From: CG2-30-36-39 sp964433225
Lineage (GTDB): Bacteria > Patescibacteriota > Microgenomatia > UBA1400 > PJMF01
Direction of reading: 5' to 3'
Length of the DNA: 64,000 bases
NCBI GenBank assembly: GCA_964433225.1
Contig: CAYSQA010000001.1
Coordinates: 1 to 64,000 of the forward strand
A program made the translations under genes and the position numbers. Positions 17,054 through 26,606 of this stretch are shown here, one piece after another (position 1 is the first letter of the stretch; each line of letters starts with the position of its first letter). Below the pieces are notes generated by a model. The model was not told the origin of the DNA. It did not search any database and saw only the letters and a program-made list of their open reading frames with translations.

Positions 17054-18088
17054 TTAATTTCTGACTTGAACCTGTATTTTTGCTACTCCATCCAAACTAC
17101 TCGTTACGCCAAATTTAGTAGTTGCTTGAATGGTGACGTTATAAACACAGATTGCTTTTCTTTCACAAGTATAAGTATGACCAGTTCTCCCATGCAAGTC
17201 CAGTAATTTCTCCGAAGTCCCATCACCAAAAGAAATGATAATTTCTGCCACTTCATCGGTAGTAGTTTCTTGTTGAGTATATTTATTTAAAATATTTAAT
17301 AATTTTTCATCCCACCTGAGTTGGTCTGCCTCTGCTTCAAAAAGATTTTCTCTAGCAAAAACATCGCCTTTCACATCACTAATCGTATAAATAAACTCAA
17401 TAAAATCACCAGATTGTAAACTCACTACTTTCGAATCATCCCCTGTTGGTTCAGAGTTGAAGGTTAAAACCACTGGCTTTTCTACACAACTGGCATAACA
17501 AGACTTGGGACAATCCAAGGCGTTGGGTTGATAGAAATCTTGACCAGCCTGATAATCATCACCGCAACAAACATAACCATAACCACTACAAACAGTGGCT
17601 GGCCCTTCATTAAGAATGACATCTAACTCATTTATTTTGGAAGAGGCTACAAATAATACATTTTCTTCTTCATACACCACTCCAGCTCGACCAAAAATAC
17701 CTACTTCAACACCATGGCCACTCTGACCTTGAACCAAGCCTGACTGACCAGCGGCTCTTCTAACCAGGGGAGGTAGGGTTTTATTCTTAATGACTTTTCT
17801 AACTGATTCTGATGCTTTACAAACGCTCTCCAGCACATACTCACTATCAGAGATAAATCTAATTTGATTTCGGACCATAGAGCCTTCATCAACAAAAGAA
17901 CCCCCACTATATTCAAGACACTGTTTGAAAAACTCTCCACCAGTAGAGGATTGGGCCAAAAACTTCATATCTCCCTTGAGTTGGCTCAAAGCCGTTGATA
18001 AAAGAATTTCTCTACTAATCAAACCACCGACCAAAGCAGTTAAAAACAAGATAACCATTGAAGTAAAAAATATCTTTAAAACTCTCAT
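17054..18088 (-). CDS. Pilus-locus extracytoplasmic protein with PKD-like domain
   Basis: 344 residues: one N-terminal membrane helix (about 7-28), a polar middle region with a Cys cluster (CSGYGYVCCGDDYQAGQDF, CPKSCYASC), and a C-terminal PKD-like beta-sandwich. The PKD signature is visible as EIIISFGDGTSEKLLDLHGRTGHTYTCERKAICVYNVTIQA. No prepilin cleavage site. Its start overlaps the pilD stop by four bases and it precedes the minor pilins, so it is probably an adhesin-like or structural partner of the pilus. Exact function unknown. Confidence 0.65.
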   Translation of the reverse strand: MRVLKIFFTSMVILFLTALVGGLISREILLSTALSQLKGDMKFLAQSSTGGEFFKQCLEYSGGSFVDEGSMVRNQIRFISDSEYVLESVCKASESVRKVIKNKTLPPLVRRAAGQSGLVQGQSGHGVEVGIFGRAGVVYEEENVLFVASSKINELDVILNEGPATVCSGYGYVCCGDDYQAGQDFYQPNALDCPKSCYASCVEKPVVLTFNSEPTGDDSKVVSLQSGDFIEFIYTISDVKGDVFARENLFEAEADQLRWDEKLLNILNKYTQQETTTDEVAEIIISFGDGTSEKLLDLHGRTGHTYTCERKAICVYNVTIQATTKFGVTSSLDGVAKIQVQVRN

Positions 18089-18915
18089 AGACCACCACCT
18101 AATATTAGTTTGACATATTCATCCCAAATTTCATATCCCCAGACTAAACTCAAGCCTGTGGCCAATAATAAAAATGGACCAAAAGGCAATGTCTGACCAA
18201 ACTTTTTTTTCTTGAATAGGACTAAAACAATACCAACTATGGCGCCAATGACAAATGAAAAAAAAGTTGCAATGACAATTCTTTGCCAAGAACCTAGTAA
18301 TAAACCCAAGGGAACAGCTAATTTAACATCACCAAAACCAAAGCCTTTGCCTTTGGTTACCAACCACAAACTAAAAAAGAAACCAGTTAAACAAAAAGTA
18401 CCAATAACAGTTCTAATAAAATCTAACCACTGCATCTCTCCAGTAACAAGCAAAATACCTCGATACAGAATTACAGCAAAAAGTAACAATAAAACCGACC
18501 AATTAGGAATAATTTGGTATTTTAGGTCACTAATCAAAATAGCTACAAAAATCGTCGAAACCAATAACCAAAACAACGGCTGAATATAGAGTAGGGGAGC
18601 GGCCGTTAACTTAAAGAAAAAAAAGCCCATAGCATACCACCACAAAAATAAACTACCAGTTAGTAACTCTATTAAAGGATGAATTAGATCTATTCTTTTT
18701 TTACAAGCAGCACAACGACCACCCAAAAATAAATAAGAAAAAACCGGAATGTTCTCATACCAACGAATTTTGTGGTGACAGTGTTCACAAACTGACCTAG
18801 CTTTGATCCAATCCTGTTCTCTGATCGTGCGATAAATTAGAACATTGAGAAAACTCCCAATTGCCGAACCGAGAAAAAAAATTAAAAAACCTAAAGCCAA
18901 CCAAAATAAATTCAT
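18085..18915 (-). CDS. pilD: Prepilin peptidase PilD (A24 family)
   Basis: Polytopic aspartic protease that removes prepilin leaders and may N-methylate the new N terminus. 276 residues with about seven to eight membrane segments. The zinc-binding tetracysteine loop is intact (CEHCHHKIRWYENIPVFSYLFLGGRCAAC). Both catalytic aspartates are visible, in LISDLKYQIIP and in KGFGFGDVKLA. It follows the likely major pilin gene, with a strong terminator hairpin between them. Confidence 0.93.
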   Translation of the reverse strand: MNLFWLALGFLIFFLGSAIGSFLNVLIYRTIREQDWIKARSVCEHCHHKIRWYENIPVFSYLFLGGRCAACKKRIDLIHPLIELLTGSLFLWWYAMGFFFFKLTAAPLLYIQPLFWLLVSTIFVAILISDLKYQIIPNWSVLLLLFAVILYRGILLVTGEMQWLDFIRTVIGTFCLTGFFFSLWLVTKGKGFGFGDVKLAVPLGLLLGSWQRIVIATFFSFVIGAIVGIVLVLFKKKKFGQTLPFGPFLLLATGLSLVWGYEIWDEYVKLILGGGL

Positions 18916-18941
18916 GTTTTTCAGTATACAACCTCAGACCC

Positions 18942-18970
18942 AAAAAAGCGGTCACTAGGACCGCTTTTTT
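18942..18970. terminator. Strong bidirectional intrinsic terminator after the major pilin
   Basis: Perfect 12-bp stem AAAAAAGCGGTC / GACCGCTTTTTT around a 5-base loop, with T-runs on both strands. On the minus strand it lies between the major pilin stop and the pilD start, so most pilin transcripts should end here. Confidence 0.85.
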
Positions 18971-18986
18971 ATTGTCAAACAAACTG

Positions 18987-19619
18987 TTACGGGATACAAA
19001 CACAGTTACCGGAAGCACCACATTGAGCGGTGTTACCAATAGCATCAGAAGCTGGATAATCAGCTGGGTAGTTATCCAAGGTATCATCTCCATCTGGATC
19101 AAGTCTTGTATCAACCTCTTGAACAAAAGCATTTGATTTGGGAGCAAAACAAGCATAAGTACTACTGCCTTGAGCCCCACTGTTGTAGAGGTAAAGATAG
19201 TTATAAGTTGACTGAGATACACGCTCAATAAAACTTTGCTTTAACTCATCAGAACCGCTACAACCAGCTGTTGAAGCTGTTCCAAGTTTTTCAGCAACCG
19301 TACAAGTGCCACCACTATCAGTAAGGGTAGCATCTTCAAAACGCACCCAAGCTAAAGCTACATTGCCCGTGTCTGCAGCACCCGTTTGCCATGGATAATA
19401 ACCATTGAAAGCGTAGTAACGATCGATCGCACTAATCAATTGTTCAGCATCAGAGCGACTACCAGTATCACGGCCTCTATTAATCTGCTCAATCGGGTTA
19501 ATCGCAGCTAACACCGCCACCGCCAAAATTCCTAAAATTCCAATCACGATTAACAACTCAATCATGGTAAAACCAGCTTGTTGTTTCATCTGATTGAAGA
19601 GCGAAAATATTTTTTTCAT
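18987..19619 (-). CDS. pilA: Likely major type IV pilin (PilA-like)
   Basis: 210 residues from the ATG at 19619, which has a good ribosome-binding site (AAGGA) upstream; a longer GTG start at 19658 would overlap the promoter. Leader MKKIFSLFNQMKQQAG, mature FTMIELLIVIGILGILAVAVLAAINPIEQINRGRD with Glu5. The Cys pairs (CTVAEKLGTASTAGCSG and near the end CGASGNCVCIP) are consistent with a disulphide-bounded D-region. A promoter of its own and a strong terminator on the far side suggest it is the most highly expressed pilin. Calling it major is inference. Confidence 0.75.
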   Translation of the reverse strand: MKKIFSLFNQMKQQAGFTMIELLIVIGILGILAVAVLAAINPIEQINRGRDTGSRSDAEQLISAIDRYYAFNGYYPWQTGAADTGNVALAWVRFEDATLTDSGGTCTVAEKLGTASTAGCSGSDELKQSFIERVSQSTYNYLYLYNSGAQGSSTYACFAPKSNAFVQEVDTRLDPDGDDTLDNYPADYPASDAIGNTAQCGASGNCVCIP

Positions 19620-19656
19620 ATTCCTTACATCCCTTCGTGTTTTTACACTGACTTCC

Positions 19657-19686
19657 ACTATAAACTATTTCTTGAGTGGAGCACAA
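19657..19686 (-). promoter_or_regulatory. Promoter of the major pilin gene
   Basis: Minus-strand TTGTGC (19681-19686), 18-base spacer, TATAGT (19657-19662). Leader of about 30 bases containing AAGGA before the ATG at 19619. Confidence 0.5.
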
Positions 19687-19708
19687 GAGCCTCCTCTATA
19701 ATTTACTA

Positions 19709-20905
19709 CTAGAACTGACTGGTCAAACTGTAGATAGGCATGATAATGGCAATTACCATTGCTCCCACACCAATACCTAACACCACCATAATCAATGGTT
19801 CCATAGCAGCAGTGAGGTTTTTAACCGCTTGCTCACTTTCCGCTTCAAAATACTTAGACAACTTCAATAAGACTTCATCAATCTTACCTGTTTCTTCACC
19901 CACTGACATCATCTGATGCAAGATTGAAGGAAACAAATCAAAGACCGCCACCGCTCTAGCCAAAGAAACACCTTTTTCTACCTTTTTAGTGATGCCTAAC
20001 ATAGCCTCACGATACAAAATACTATCCATTGATTCAGAAACAATTATCAAGCCATTGAGCAATGGCACACCTGAACTTAGTAACAAAGACAAAGTTCTAG
20101 AAAAACTAGTCAAAATAATTTTTTTACGTAAATCACCAATAATCGGGATTTTAAATAGAAATTCATCGATTTTCCTTTGACCAACTTGAGTTTTATTCCA
20201 ACTTCTCAGACTAGCTACCGCTCCACCAACAATCATTAAAATTAACCACCAAAATTTTGACATAAAATTAGCAATCGACATTAAAATCAAGGTCGGTAGA
20301 GGTAATTCTGCCCCAAAATCACTGTACATATCAGTCAATTTGGGAATCACAAACACCATCATTACGAACCCTACTACCAACATAGCGATAAATACAATTG
20401 CTGGATAAATCATCGCTCCCTTGGTCTTAGCCCGAAATTCCTTATCCTTCTCCAAATTTTCAGCTAATTTATCTAAAACTTTATCCAAAACACCACCCAA
20501 CTCACCAGCTTTCACTAATTGAACAAAAATACGATCAAAAACATCTGGCTGTTTTTCCAAAGCTTTGGCAAAAGAGCTACCACTTTCAACCTCTCTCAAG
20601 AGTGAACTAACCACTTCAGCCATAGCAGGATTATTTTGTTCTTTCAGAATATTTAAGCCTGTGGCTAACGGCAAACCAGCATCAATCATGGTCGATAACT
20701 GTCTAGTAAAATTCACCAAATCTTCATGTTTAACCTTATTGAGAATTTTAGAAATAAACAGTGAGTCACCAAGAGGCACAATATTTACTACCAGTAAATT
20801 TCTGCTCATTAAAATACCAGCAGCTTGACTTTTGTTTTGGGCCTCAACCTTACCTTTAACGTTTTCTCCGTGCTGGTTTTTGGCTGTATAAGAAAAAACT
20901 GGCAT
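19709..20905 (-). CDS. pilC: Type IV pilus inner-membrane platform protein PilC
   Basis: Polytopic platform that couples the ATPases to pilin assembly. 398 residues with two T2SSF repeats, each with a membrane-helix hairpin (VIFIAMLVVGFVMMVFVIPKL and PLIMVVLGIGVGAMVIAIIMPIY). Family motifs visible are FTRQLSTMIDAGLPL, SGSSFAKALEKQPDVFDRIFVQLVKAGELGGVLDKVL and SVGEETGKIDEVLLKLSKYFEAE. Placed directly after pilT in a pilB-pilT-pilC order. Confidence 0.95.
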   Translation of the reverse strand: MPVFSYTAKNQHGENVKGKVEAQNKSQAAGILMSRNLLVVNIVPLGDSLFISKILNKVKHEDLVNFTRQLSTMIDAGLPLATGLNILKEQNNPAMAEVVSSLLREVESGSSFAKALEKQPDVFDRIFVQLVKAGELGGVLDKVLDKLAENLEKDKEFRAKTKGAMIYPAIVFIAMLVVGFVMMVFVIPKLTDMYSDFGAELPLPTLILMSIANFMSKFWWLILMIVGGAVASLRSWNKTQVGQRKIDEFLFKIPIIGDLRKKIILTSFSRTLSLLLSSGVPLLNGLIIVSESMDSILYREAMLGITKKVEKGVSLARAVAVFDLFPSILHQMMSVGEETGKIDEVLLKLSKYFEAESEQAVKNLTAAMEPLIMVVLGIGVGAMVIAIIMPIYSLTSQF

Positions 20906-20914
20906 AAATATTAA

Positions 20915-21991
20915 CTATTCCCCAATCAACCTTAATAGTTCTTTTGGCCTAAAGGCTTTTCTTAAAGCCGTTTCTTTGTCGATTAAACCTTGCTGAATTA
21001 ATTGAGCCAGGTGCATCTCAAAAAGCATCATTCCTTCTTGAGCAGAGGTCTGAATAACACTATCAAGTTGATGAGTTTTACCATCTCTGATCATGCTTCT
21101 GACTGCAGAGTTAGCAATCATGATTTCTACAGTGGCCATCAAGTCTCCATCAACTTTAGTCACTAACCGTTGTGAAACGATTGCCTGAAGAGTACCTGCT
21201 AACTGCATTCTAATCTGACTTTGTTGGTGAGCTGGGAAAACATCTACAATCCGATCAATAGTTTGAGCAGCGGTCGCAGTGTGCAAAGTCGCAAAGACTA
21301 AATGACCTGTTTCAGCAATGGTAATGGCCGAAGCAATCGTTTCAAAATCTCTCATTTCACCAATTAACACTACATCTGGATCTTCTCTCAAAGCAGACCT
21401 AAGCGCCATGTCCCAAGAATTAGTATCTCGACTTACTTCACGTTGAGAAATAATACTTTTATTTGGGCGATAAACAAACTCAATCGGATCTTCAATTGTT
21501 AAAATATGCTCAGCCCGAGCATGATTAATCTCATCAATCATGGCAGCCAAAGAAGTAGATTTTCCTTCACCAGTGGGACCAGTAATCAATATCAAACCCT
21601 GTGGGTATTGAGTGAACTGATGAAAAATTGGCGGCAAACCTAGCTCATCAATAGTGCTGATTTTGGAGGGAATAAATCTAAAAGCTGCCGATAAATTACC
21701 CTTTTCATGGTAAACGTTAACTCTGAATCTAGCTCCATCATCATGCTGATAACTGAAGTCTAGTTCTTTATTGGTAATAATATATTGACGCTGTTCATCA
21801 GTGACTAATGAAAAAATTAATTCTTGAGCTGTTTCCAAATTTAATACTTCAATGTTTTTAACAGGATAAAGCTTACCTTGAACACGAATTGTTGGAAGTG
21901 AACCCACAATTAAATGCAGATCAGATCCTCCCTGAGCAATCAGCAAATCCAAAATTGCTTTCATCATTGGATTCTTAGTAACTTGATTCAT
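20915..21991 (-). CDS. pilT: Pilus retraction ATPase PilT
   Basis: Hexameric cytoplasmic ATPase that depolymerises the pilus. 358 residues. Walker A reads GPTGEGKST (Glu where Ser is usual), the Asp box is TIEDPIEFVY, Walker B is DPDVVLIGEMRD, and the His box is GHLVFATLHT. The PilT-specific C-terminal motif appears as AVRSMIRDGKTHQL. Its presence implies twitching or DNA-uptake pili that can retract. Five bases separate it from pilB. Confidence 0.94.
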   Translation of the reverse strand: MNQVTKNPMMKAILDLLIAQGGSDLHLIVGSLPTIRVQGKLYPVKNIEVLNLETAQELIFSLVTDEQRQYIITNKELDFSYQHDDGARFRVNVYHEKGNLSAAFRFIPSKISTIDELGLPPIFHQFTQYPQGLILITGPTGEGKSTSLAAMIDEINHARAEHILTIEDPIEFVYRPNKSIISQREVSRDTNSWDMALRSALREDPDVVLIGEMRDFETIASAITIAETGHLVFATLHTATAAQTIDRIVDVFPAHQQSQIRMQLAGTLQAIVSQRLVTKVDGDLMATVEIMIANSAVRSMIRDGKTHQLDSVIQTSAQEGMMLFEMHLAQLIQQGLIDKETALRKAFRPKELLRLIGE

Positions 21992-21996
21992 ATTGT

Positions 21997-23769
21997 TTAA
22001 ACCTCCGCAACTCTCAATACTTCTTCGATCGTAGTAACACCCTCTAATGCCTTAATGTAACCATCCTGTTTCATTAATAACATTCCCTTAGTTAAGCCCA
22101 CTTTTTCTATCTCTGCATCACTTTTCTTTTCAGTAATCATTTTACTGATTTCTTCATCTACTGGTAAAACTTCAAAAATACCAACTCTACCTAAATAGTC
22201 TGGTTCAGTAGCGGGCCGATCTTTAGCAGGACGGTAGAGAATAGGCTTCTCTGGGTCTTTTTTGTTCACTTGGCACCATTGTAAATATCTTTCCCCTAAA
22301 ACAACCTTAATGTCATCTAACACCGGTTGTTCTGGTTGGTATTCTTCACGATAGCTTTCGTTAATTTTTCTGACCACACGTTGCGCCATCACCAAAGTAA
22401 TAGTTGAAGCTAATAAAAAAGATTCAGCTCCCATATCAATTAAACGAGGAATCGCACCAGCAGCTGAATTAGTGTGTAGAGTAGAGAAGACCAAATGACC
22501 AGTTAAAGAAGCTTGAATAGCTAGTTCTGCCGTTTCAGTATCACGAATCTCTCCAACCATAATGATATCTGGATCTTGTCTAAGAAAAGAACGTAACCCA
22601 GTGGCAAAGGTCAAACCAGCTTGAGGATTAACTTGAACCTGACTAATACCTGACATTTGGTATTCAACCGGATCTTCAATCGTCATGATGTTAACCTTTG
22701 GTGTATTAATATCATGCAAAACTGAGTAAAGAGTGGTGGTTTTACCAGATCCAGTTGGACCAGTAACCAAAACAATGCCACGAGGAACCTTCATGGCATC
22801 AGTTAGATTTTTTAAAGCTAAGCCAGATAATCCCAGCTGTTGTAAAGTCGGCACTACGGTATTTTTTTCCAATAACCGCATCACGACTTTCTCTCCATGG
22901 ATTGTCGGCAAAGTAGAGACACGAAGATCAATTTCTTTACTCTCAGCCACATAATTGAACCGACCATCCTGAGGGACTCTTCGTTCGTCAATTTTGAGGT
23001 TAGCAATAATCTTAATACGAGACACTACTGCATCATGAACTGTTCTAGGCAACACCAATTTCTCTGTCAAAATACCATCGATACGATAACGAACTCTAGT
23101 TCTGCCCAACTGTGGCTCAATATGAATATCAGAGGCTCTGGCCTTCAAAGCAAAATCCAATAATGTTTCAACAATTCTGTTAACCGGAGCGTCTCTGACT
23201 ACTTCCGACTTTAAAGCAGCATTTTGTTGTTTAACCACTCTTTCTGATGTGCCAGTTGTTTGTTCCAAAGCTTGATCAACTTCAGTCGAGATATCTTCAG
23301 AATAACGTTCTGCTAATGCTTCCTCCAACTCGGAAGGCACTGCCGCATAAACTTCAACGGTTGCACCAGTCTTTTGCTTCAAAAAACTAGTTGCTGCTAG
23401 ATCCAAAGGATCAACCATTGCTACCTTGAGCAACTTACTGTTTTTATCGTAGGAGAAAGGTAAAACTTTGTAACGTTTAGCCACACTTTCGCCAACCAAA
23501 GTTAAAGCCTCTGGCAAAATACTAGTTTCAGAGATTTTAATAAACGGAATGTTATTGAACTGGGCCTTAGCTTGAGTGAGCTCAATTTCGGTAACCCATT
23601 TTTTTTCTAAAAGAAGTTCTTCATAAGATTTATTTGTTTGGAGTTGTTCATTACGCAACTGACCAACCTGTTCTTGAGTTAATTTTTGCTCTTGAACAAG
23701 CACATCCAAAAAATGCTGGGGTGCACTAACAACAGGAGCCGTTGGTGCAGGTTGGACAGGCTCTGACAT
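21997..23769 (-). CDS. pilB: Pilus extension ATPase PilB
   Basis: Hexameric AAA-like ATPase powering pilin polymerisation. 590 residues: a MshEN-type N-terminal domain (about 25-160, LRNEQLQTNKSYEELLLEKKWVTE), then the ATPase with Walker A GPTGSGKTTTLYS, Asp box IEDPVEYQM, Walker B DPDIIMVGEIRD and His box LTGHLVFSTLHTN. The tetracysteine zinc site normally before GRxGIFEVL is absent (EPDYLGRVGIFEVLP), a departure from the Gram-negative archetype. Divergent from holB with only 29 bases between start codons. Confidence 0.94.
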   Translation of the reverse strand: MSEPVQPAPTAPVVSAPQHFLDVLVQEQKLTQEQVGQLRNEQLQTNKSYEELLLEKKWVTEIELTQAKAQFNNIPFIKISETSILPEALTLVGESVAKRYKVLPFSYDKNSKLLKVAMVDPLDLAATSFLKQKTGATVEVYAAVPSELEEALAERYSEDISTEVDQALEQTTGTSERVVKQQNAALKSEVVRDAPVNRIVETLLDFALKARASDIHIEPQLGRTRVRYRIDGILTEKLVLPRTVHDAVVSRIKIIANLKIDERRVPQDGRFNYVAESKEIDLRVSTLPTIHGEKVVMRLLEKNTVVPTLQQLGLSGLALKNLTDAMKVPRGIVLVTGPTGSGKTTTLYSVLHDINTPKVNIMTIEDPVEYQMSGISQVQVNPQAGLTFATGLRSFLRQDPDIIMVGEIRDTETAELAIQASLTGHLVFSTLHTNSAAGAIPRLIDMGAESFLLASTITLVMAQRVVRKINESYREEYQPEQPVLDDIKVVLGERYLQWCQVNKKDPEKPILYRPAKDRPATEPDYLGRVGIFEVLPVDEEISKMITEKKSDAEIEKVGLTKGMLLMKQDGYIKALEGVTTIEEVLRVAEV

Positions 23770-23779
23770 AATTCATAGA

Positions 23780-23786
23780 ATATAAT
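23780..23786. promoter_or_regulatory. Overlapping divergent -10 boxes for pilB and holB
   Basis: TATAAT (23781-23786) faces holB on the plus strand, and TATATT (23785-23780) faces pilB on the minus strand. Predicted start sites lie about 6 and 4 bases before the respective ATG codons. No convincing -35 boxes are seen. Confidence 0.4.
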
Positions 23787-23798
23787 GACACAATACTT

Positions 23799-24485
23799 AT
23801 GAGAAAAAAAGGCTTCGAAACCGACCTTTCTATATCAGTTTTACTAACTGTACCAGATAAAACTAATCACCAAATGATTGCTGAAACATATTTGAGTGCT
23901 AGTTTTCCTGATTTTCAAAAAATTTATCTGAATAAAGAAGAAGAAAATTTGCCAATTTCATTGGTAAGAGACTTAATCAACCAGGCTAGTTTTTCTAGAG
24001 CTAGTCAAGAAAAACTAGCCTATGTACTTTGTGGAGCAGAAAAAGCTAGCCTACCAGCTCAAAATGCTTTGCTAAAAATCTTGGAAGAACCACCACAAAA
24101 TATTTTACTAGTCTTAGTGGCCAACCAAGGTCATCAACTATTACCAACCATTATTTCCCGTTGCCAAGAAATATCTTTGCTTGACCCTCAGTCAATATCC
24201 GAAACTTCGGTAGCAGCACACCTACAACAAACCTTGGATTTTTGTTTGCAACCAAGCATTTTGCAGTTTTATCAATTGATAGATTTAGCTGAAAATTGGA
24301 AAAAAGATGAGCTAAGAGAAAAAAATTGGTCGGAACTGATAAACTTGCTATTAACTAACCCAACAAAGGACAGTTTTATCCTCGAAAAACTTCGAGAAGC
24401 CCTTGATTCATTGAAAAAAAATGGTAATGTGAAAGTCGTTATTGAGCACTGTTTATTTGCAATAAAAAAACATTACTTAAACTAG
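23799..24485 (+). CDS. holB: DNA polymerase III delta-prime subunit-like protein
   Basis: Clamp-loader subunit of the AAA+ fold, 228 residues, shorter than the usual 300 or so. No Walker A is present, as expected for delta-prime. The conserved stretch YVLCGAEKASLPAQNALLKILEEPPQNILLVLVA is followed by LLPTIISRCQE, which contains the SRC arginine-finger motif. The C-terminal collar domain is short. It opens a plus-strand run with gyrB, so replication functions are grouped here. Confidence 0.82.
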   Translation: MRKKGFETDLSISVLLTVPDKTNHQMIAETYLSASFPDFQKIYLNKEEENLPISLVRDLINQASFSRASQEKLAYVLCGAEKASLPAQNALLKILEEPPQNILLVLVANQGHQLLPTIISRCQEISLLDPQSISETSVAAHLQQTLDFCLQPSILQFYQLIDLAENWKKDELREKNWSELINLLLTNPTKDSFILEKLREALDSLKKNGNVKVVIEHCLFAIKKHYLN

Positions 24486-24515
24486 TTATCTATATCAAAA
24501 AGGGTAATTACCAAC

Positions 24516-24544
24516 TTCATTTTCTCTTGAGAATGTGATACAAA
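24516..24544 (+). promoter_or_regulatory. Possible gyrB promoter
   Basis: TTCATT (24516-24521), 17-base spacer, TACAAA (24539-24544). Both boxes are moderate matches; start predicted about 14 bases before the gyrB ATG. Confidence 0.35.
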
Positions 24545-24564
24545 TAAGGCTCTGAATTTAGATT

Positions 24565-26583
24565 ATGACAGCAGCAAAAACACCATCTTATCAAGCAACT
24601 GATATTAAAGTTTTGGAAGGCTTAGAGCCAGTTCGCAAAAGACCTGGTATGTATATTGGTTCAACCGACGCTAAAGGTTTGCACCACTTGGCCAAAGAAA
24701 TCCTAGACAATGCTGTTGACGAAGCGATTGCTGGTTATGGTAAAAAAATCACCATGTTCAGGATGACCACCCCTGAGTCTTATTCAACCGACAAAATTAA
24801 AGAGATTGGACCAGAAACCATCACCGTAATTGATAATGGCCGTGGTATTCCGGTCGAACTCCATCCTTCAGGTGTCTCAGCCCTTGAGATCGTGATGACC
24901 AAACTTCATGCTGGGGGTAAATTTGAAGAAACTGCTTACAAAGCCTCTGGTGGACTGCATGGTGTTGGTTCTTCAGCAGTTAATGCTTTATCTAGTTTCA
25001 TGCAAGTGGTAGTTAAAAGAGAAAATACTTATCATTACCAATCATACAGTCGGGGAATTCCTGAGGCTCCAGTTAAAGAAATTCCTGAAAGCAAAGTCAT
25101 TGAGTTATTTCAAGACAGAGTCGCTAATTTTGTTCAACAGGATACTGGTACTTTAGTTGAGTTTACTCCAGATCCAACTATTTTTTCTGTAGTTAAATTT
25201 GGTAAAAAAACTCTTAAACAAATCATTAAAGACCGAGCCTACTTGATGGCAGGGATTTACTTTCAGTTCGTCGATAAAATCGAGGACACTGAAGAACATT
25301 TTTACTTTGAGGGTGGAATTCAATCTCTGGTCGAACATTTGAATGGGGCTAAAAAGACCCTTCATCCAGTTTTTTATACTTCAGGTGACTGGCAAGACGA
25401 AATTACCAAAAAACAAATTGGAGTCGAAATAGCTCTTCAATATAATGATACTTACCTCGAAAAAACAGATAGTTATGTCAACGTGATTAGAACTCCTGAT
25501 GGAGGAACTCACGTTAATGGTTTAAGACTTGCATTAGGAAGAATGGTCAGGGACTATGCTGAAAAAAATGGCATGTTAAAAGAAAAAGAAGCTTTTACTG
25601 CCGATGATCTAAGAGAAGGTTTAACTGCCGTAGTTTTTGTCAAAATGCCTGCTAATGACCTCCAATTTGAATCACAAACCAAAGCTAAACTAAACAATGG
25701 TGAGGCACAATCTGCTGTTTACCAGGTTTTTAAAGAAGGTTTTCAGATTTATTTAGAAGAAAATCCCGCCGTAGCAAAAGCCATTATTGGTAAAGTGTTA
25801 CTCTCAGCTAGAGCCAGAATGGCAGCCAGAGCCGCCAAAGATGCTGTGGTCAGAAAAGGAGTCCTAGAAGGTTCTTCATTACCAGGAAAATTAGCTGACT
25901 GTCAAAGTCGTAAGCCAGAAGAATCAGAGATTTATATCGTTGAGGGTGATAGTGCCGGTGGAAGTGCCAAACAGGGGAGAGACCGTAAATTTCAAGCCAT
26001 CTTCCCACTGCGAGGTAAAATTCTTAATACTGAAAGAGCTAGACTCGATAAGTTGGTGGCTTCAGAAGAAATTAAAAACTTAGTGGTAGCTCTAGGAGCT
26101 GGAATCGGGGAGACTTTTGACCTAGAAAAACTACGTTATCATCGCATTATCTTAATGAATGATGCTGATGTAGATGGTGAGCATATCACTACTCTCGGAC
26201 TAACTTTGTTTTTCAGGCACTTACCAGAAATCATTAAAGCTGGCCATTTGTACGTTGCTTTACCACCTCTTTATAAAATCACTGTTGGTAAAGACTCAGA
26301 ATACGTCTATTCAGATGAAGAAAAAGATAAATTAGTAGTTAAAATTAAACAAGAAAAACCCAATTCACCAATTGGCATTCAAAGATACAAAGGTTTAGGT
26401 GAAATGAACCCAGAACAACTCTGGAGTACCACCATGAATCCAGAAACTAGAATCGTCAAAAAAATCACCATCGAAGATGCAGAAAGAGCTGACCTAGCTT
26501 TTTCTACCTTGATGGGAGATGAAGTTCCACCTAGAAAAAGATTCATTCAAACTCATGCCAAATTAGCTGAGATTGATGCCTAG
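24565..26583 (+). CDS. gyrB: DNA gyrase subunit B
   Basis: ATPase subunit of gyrase, 672 residues. The GHKL ATP site is seen in KEILDNAVDEAIAGYG, VIDNGRGIPV and ASGGLHGVGSSAVNALS. The TOPRIM metal site is seen in YIVEGDSAGGSAKQGRDRKFQAIFPLRGKILN and DADVDGEHI. The tail QRYKGLGEMNPEQLWSTTMNPETR is the universal GyrB ending. It sits two genes before gyrA, with pyrophosphatase between them. Confidence 0.96.
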   Translation: MTAAKTPSYQATDIKVLEGLEPVRKRPGMYIGSTDAKGLHHLAKEILDNAVDEAIAGYGKKITMFRMTTPESYSTDKIKEIGPETITVIDNGRGIPVELHPSGVSALEIVMTKLHAGGKFEETAYKASGGLHGVGSSAVNALSSFMQVVVKRENTYHYQSYSRGIPEAPVKEIPESKVIELFQDRVANFVQQDTGTLVEFTPDPTIFSVVKFGKKTLKQIIKDRAYLMAGIYFQFVDKIEDTEEHFYFEGGIQSLVEHLNGAKKTLHPVFYTSGDWQDEITKKQIGVEIALQYNDTYLEKTDSYVNVIRTPDGGTHVNGLRLALGRMVRDYAEKNGMLKEKEAFTADDLREGLTAVVFVKMPANDLQFESQTKAKLNNGEAQSAVYQVFKEGFQIYLEENPAVAKAIIGKVLLSARARMAARAAKDAVVRKGVLEGSSLPGKLADCQSRKPEESEIYIVEGDSAGGSAKQGRDRKFQAIFPLRGKILNTERARLDKLVASEEIKNLVVALGAGIGETFDLEKLRYHRIILMNDADVDGEHITTLGLTLFFRHLPEIIKAGHLYVALPPLYKITVGKDSEYVYSDEEKDKLVVKIKQEKPNSPIGIQRYKGLGEMNPEQLWSTTMNPETRIVKKITIEDAERADLAFSTLMGDEVPPRKRFIQTHAKLAEIDA

Positions 26584-26606
26584 TAATAATACTAAAAGGA
26601 GTAAAA

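Noticed and set aside
24546..24564. Regulatory palindrome in the gyrB leader.
   Set aside because: Only a few complementary bases around TTGAGA; not better than chance in this composition.
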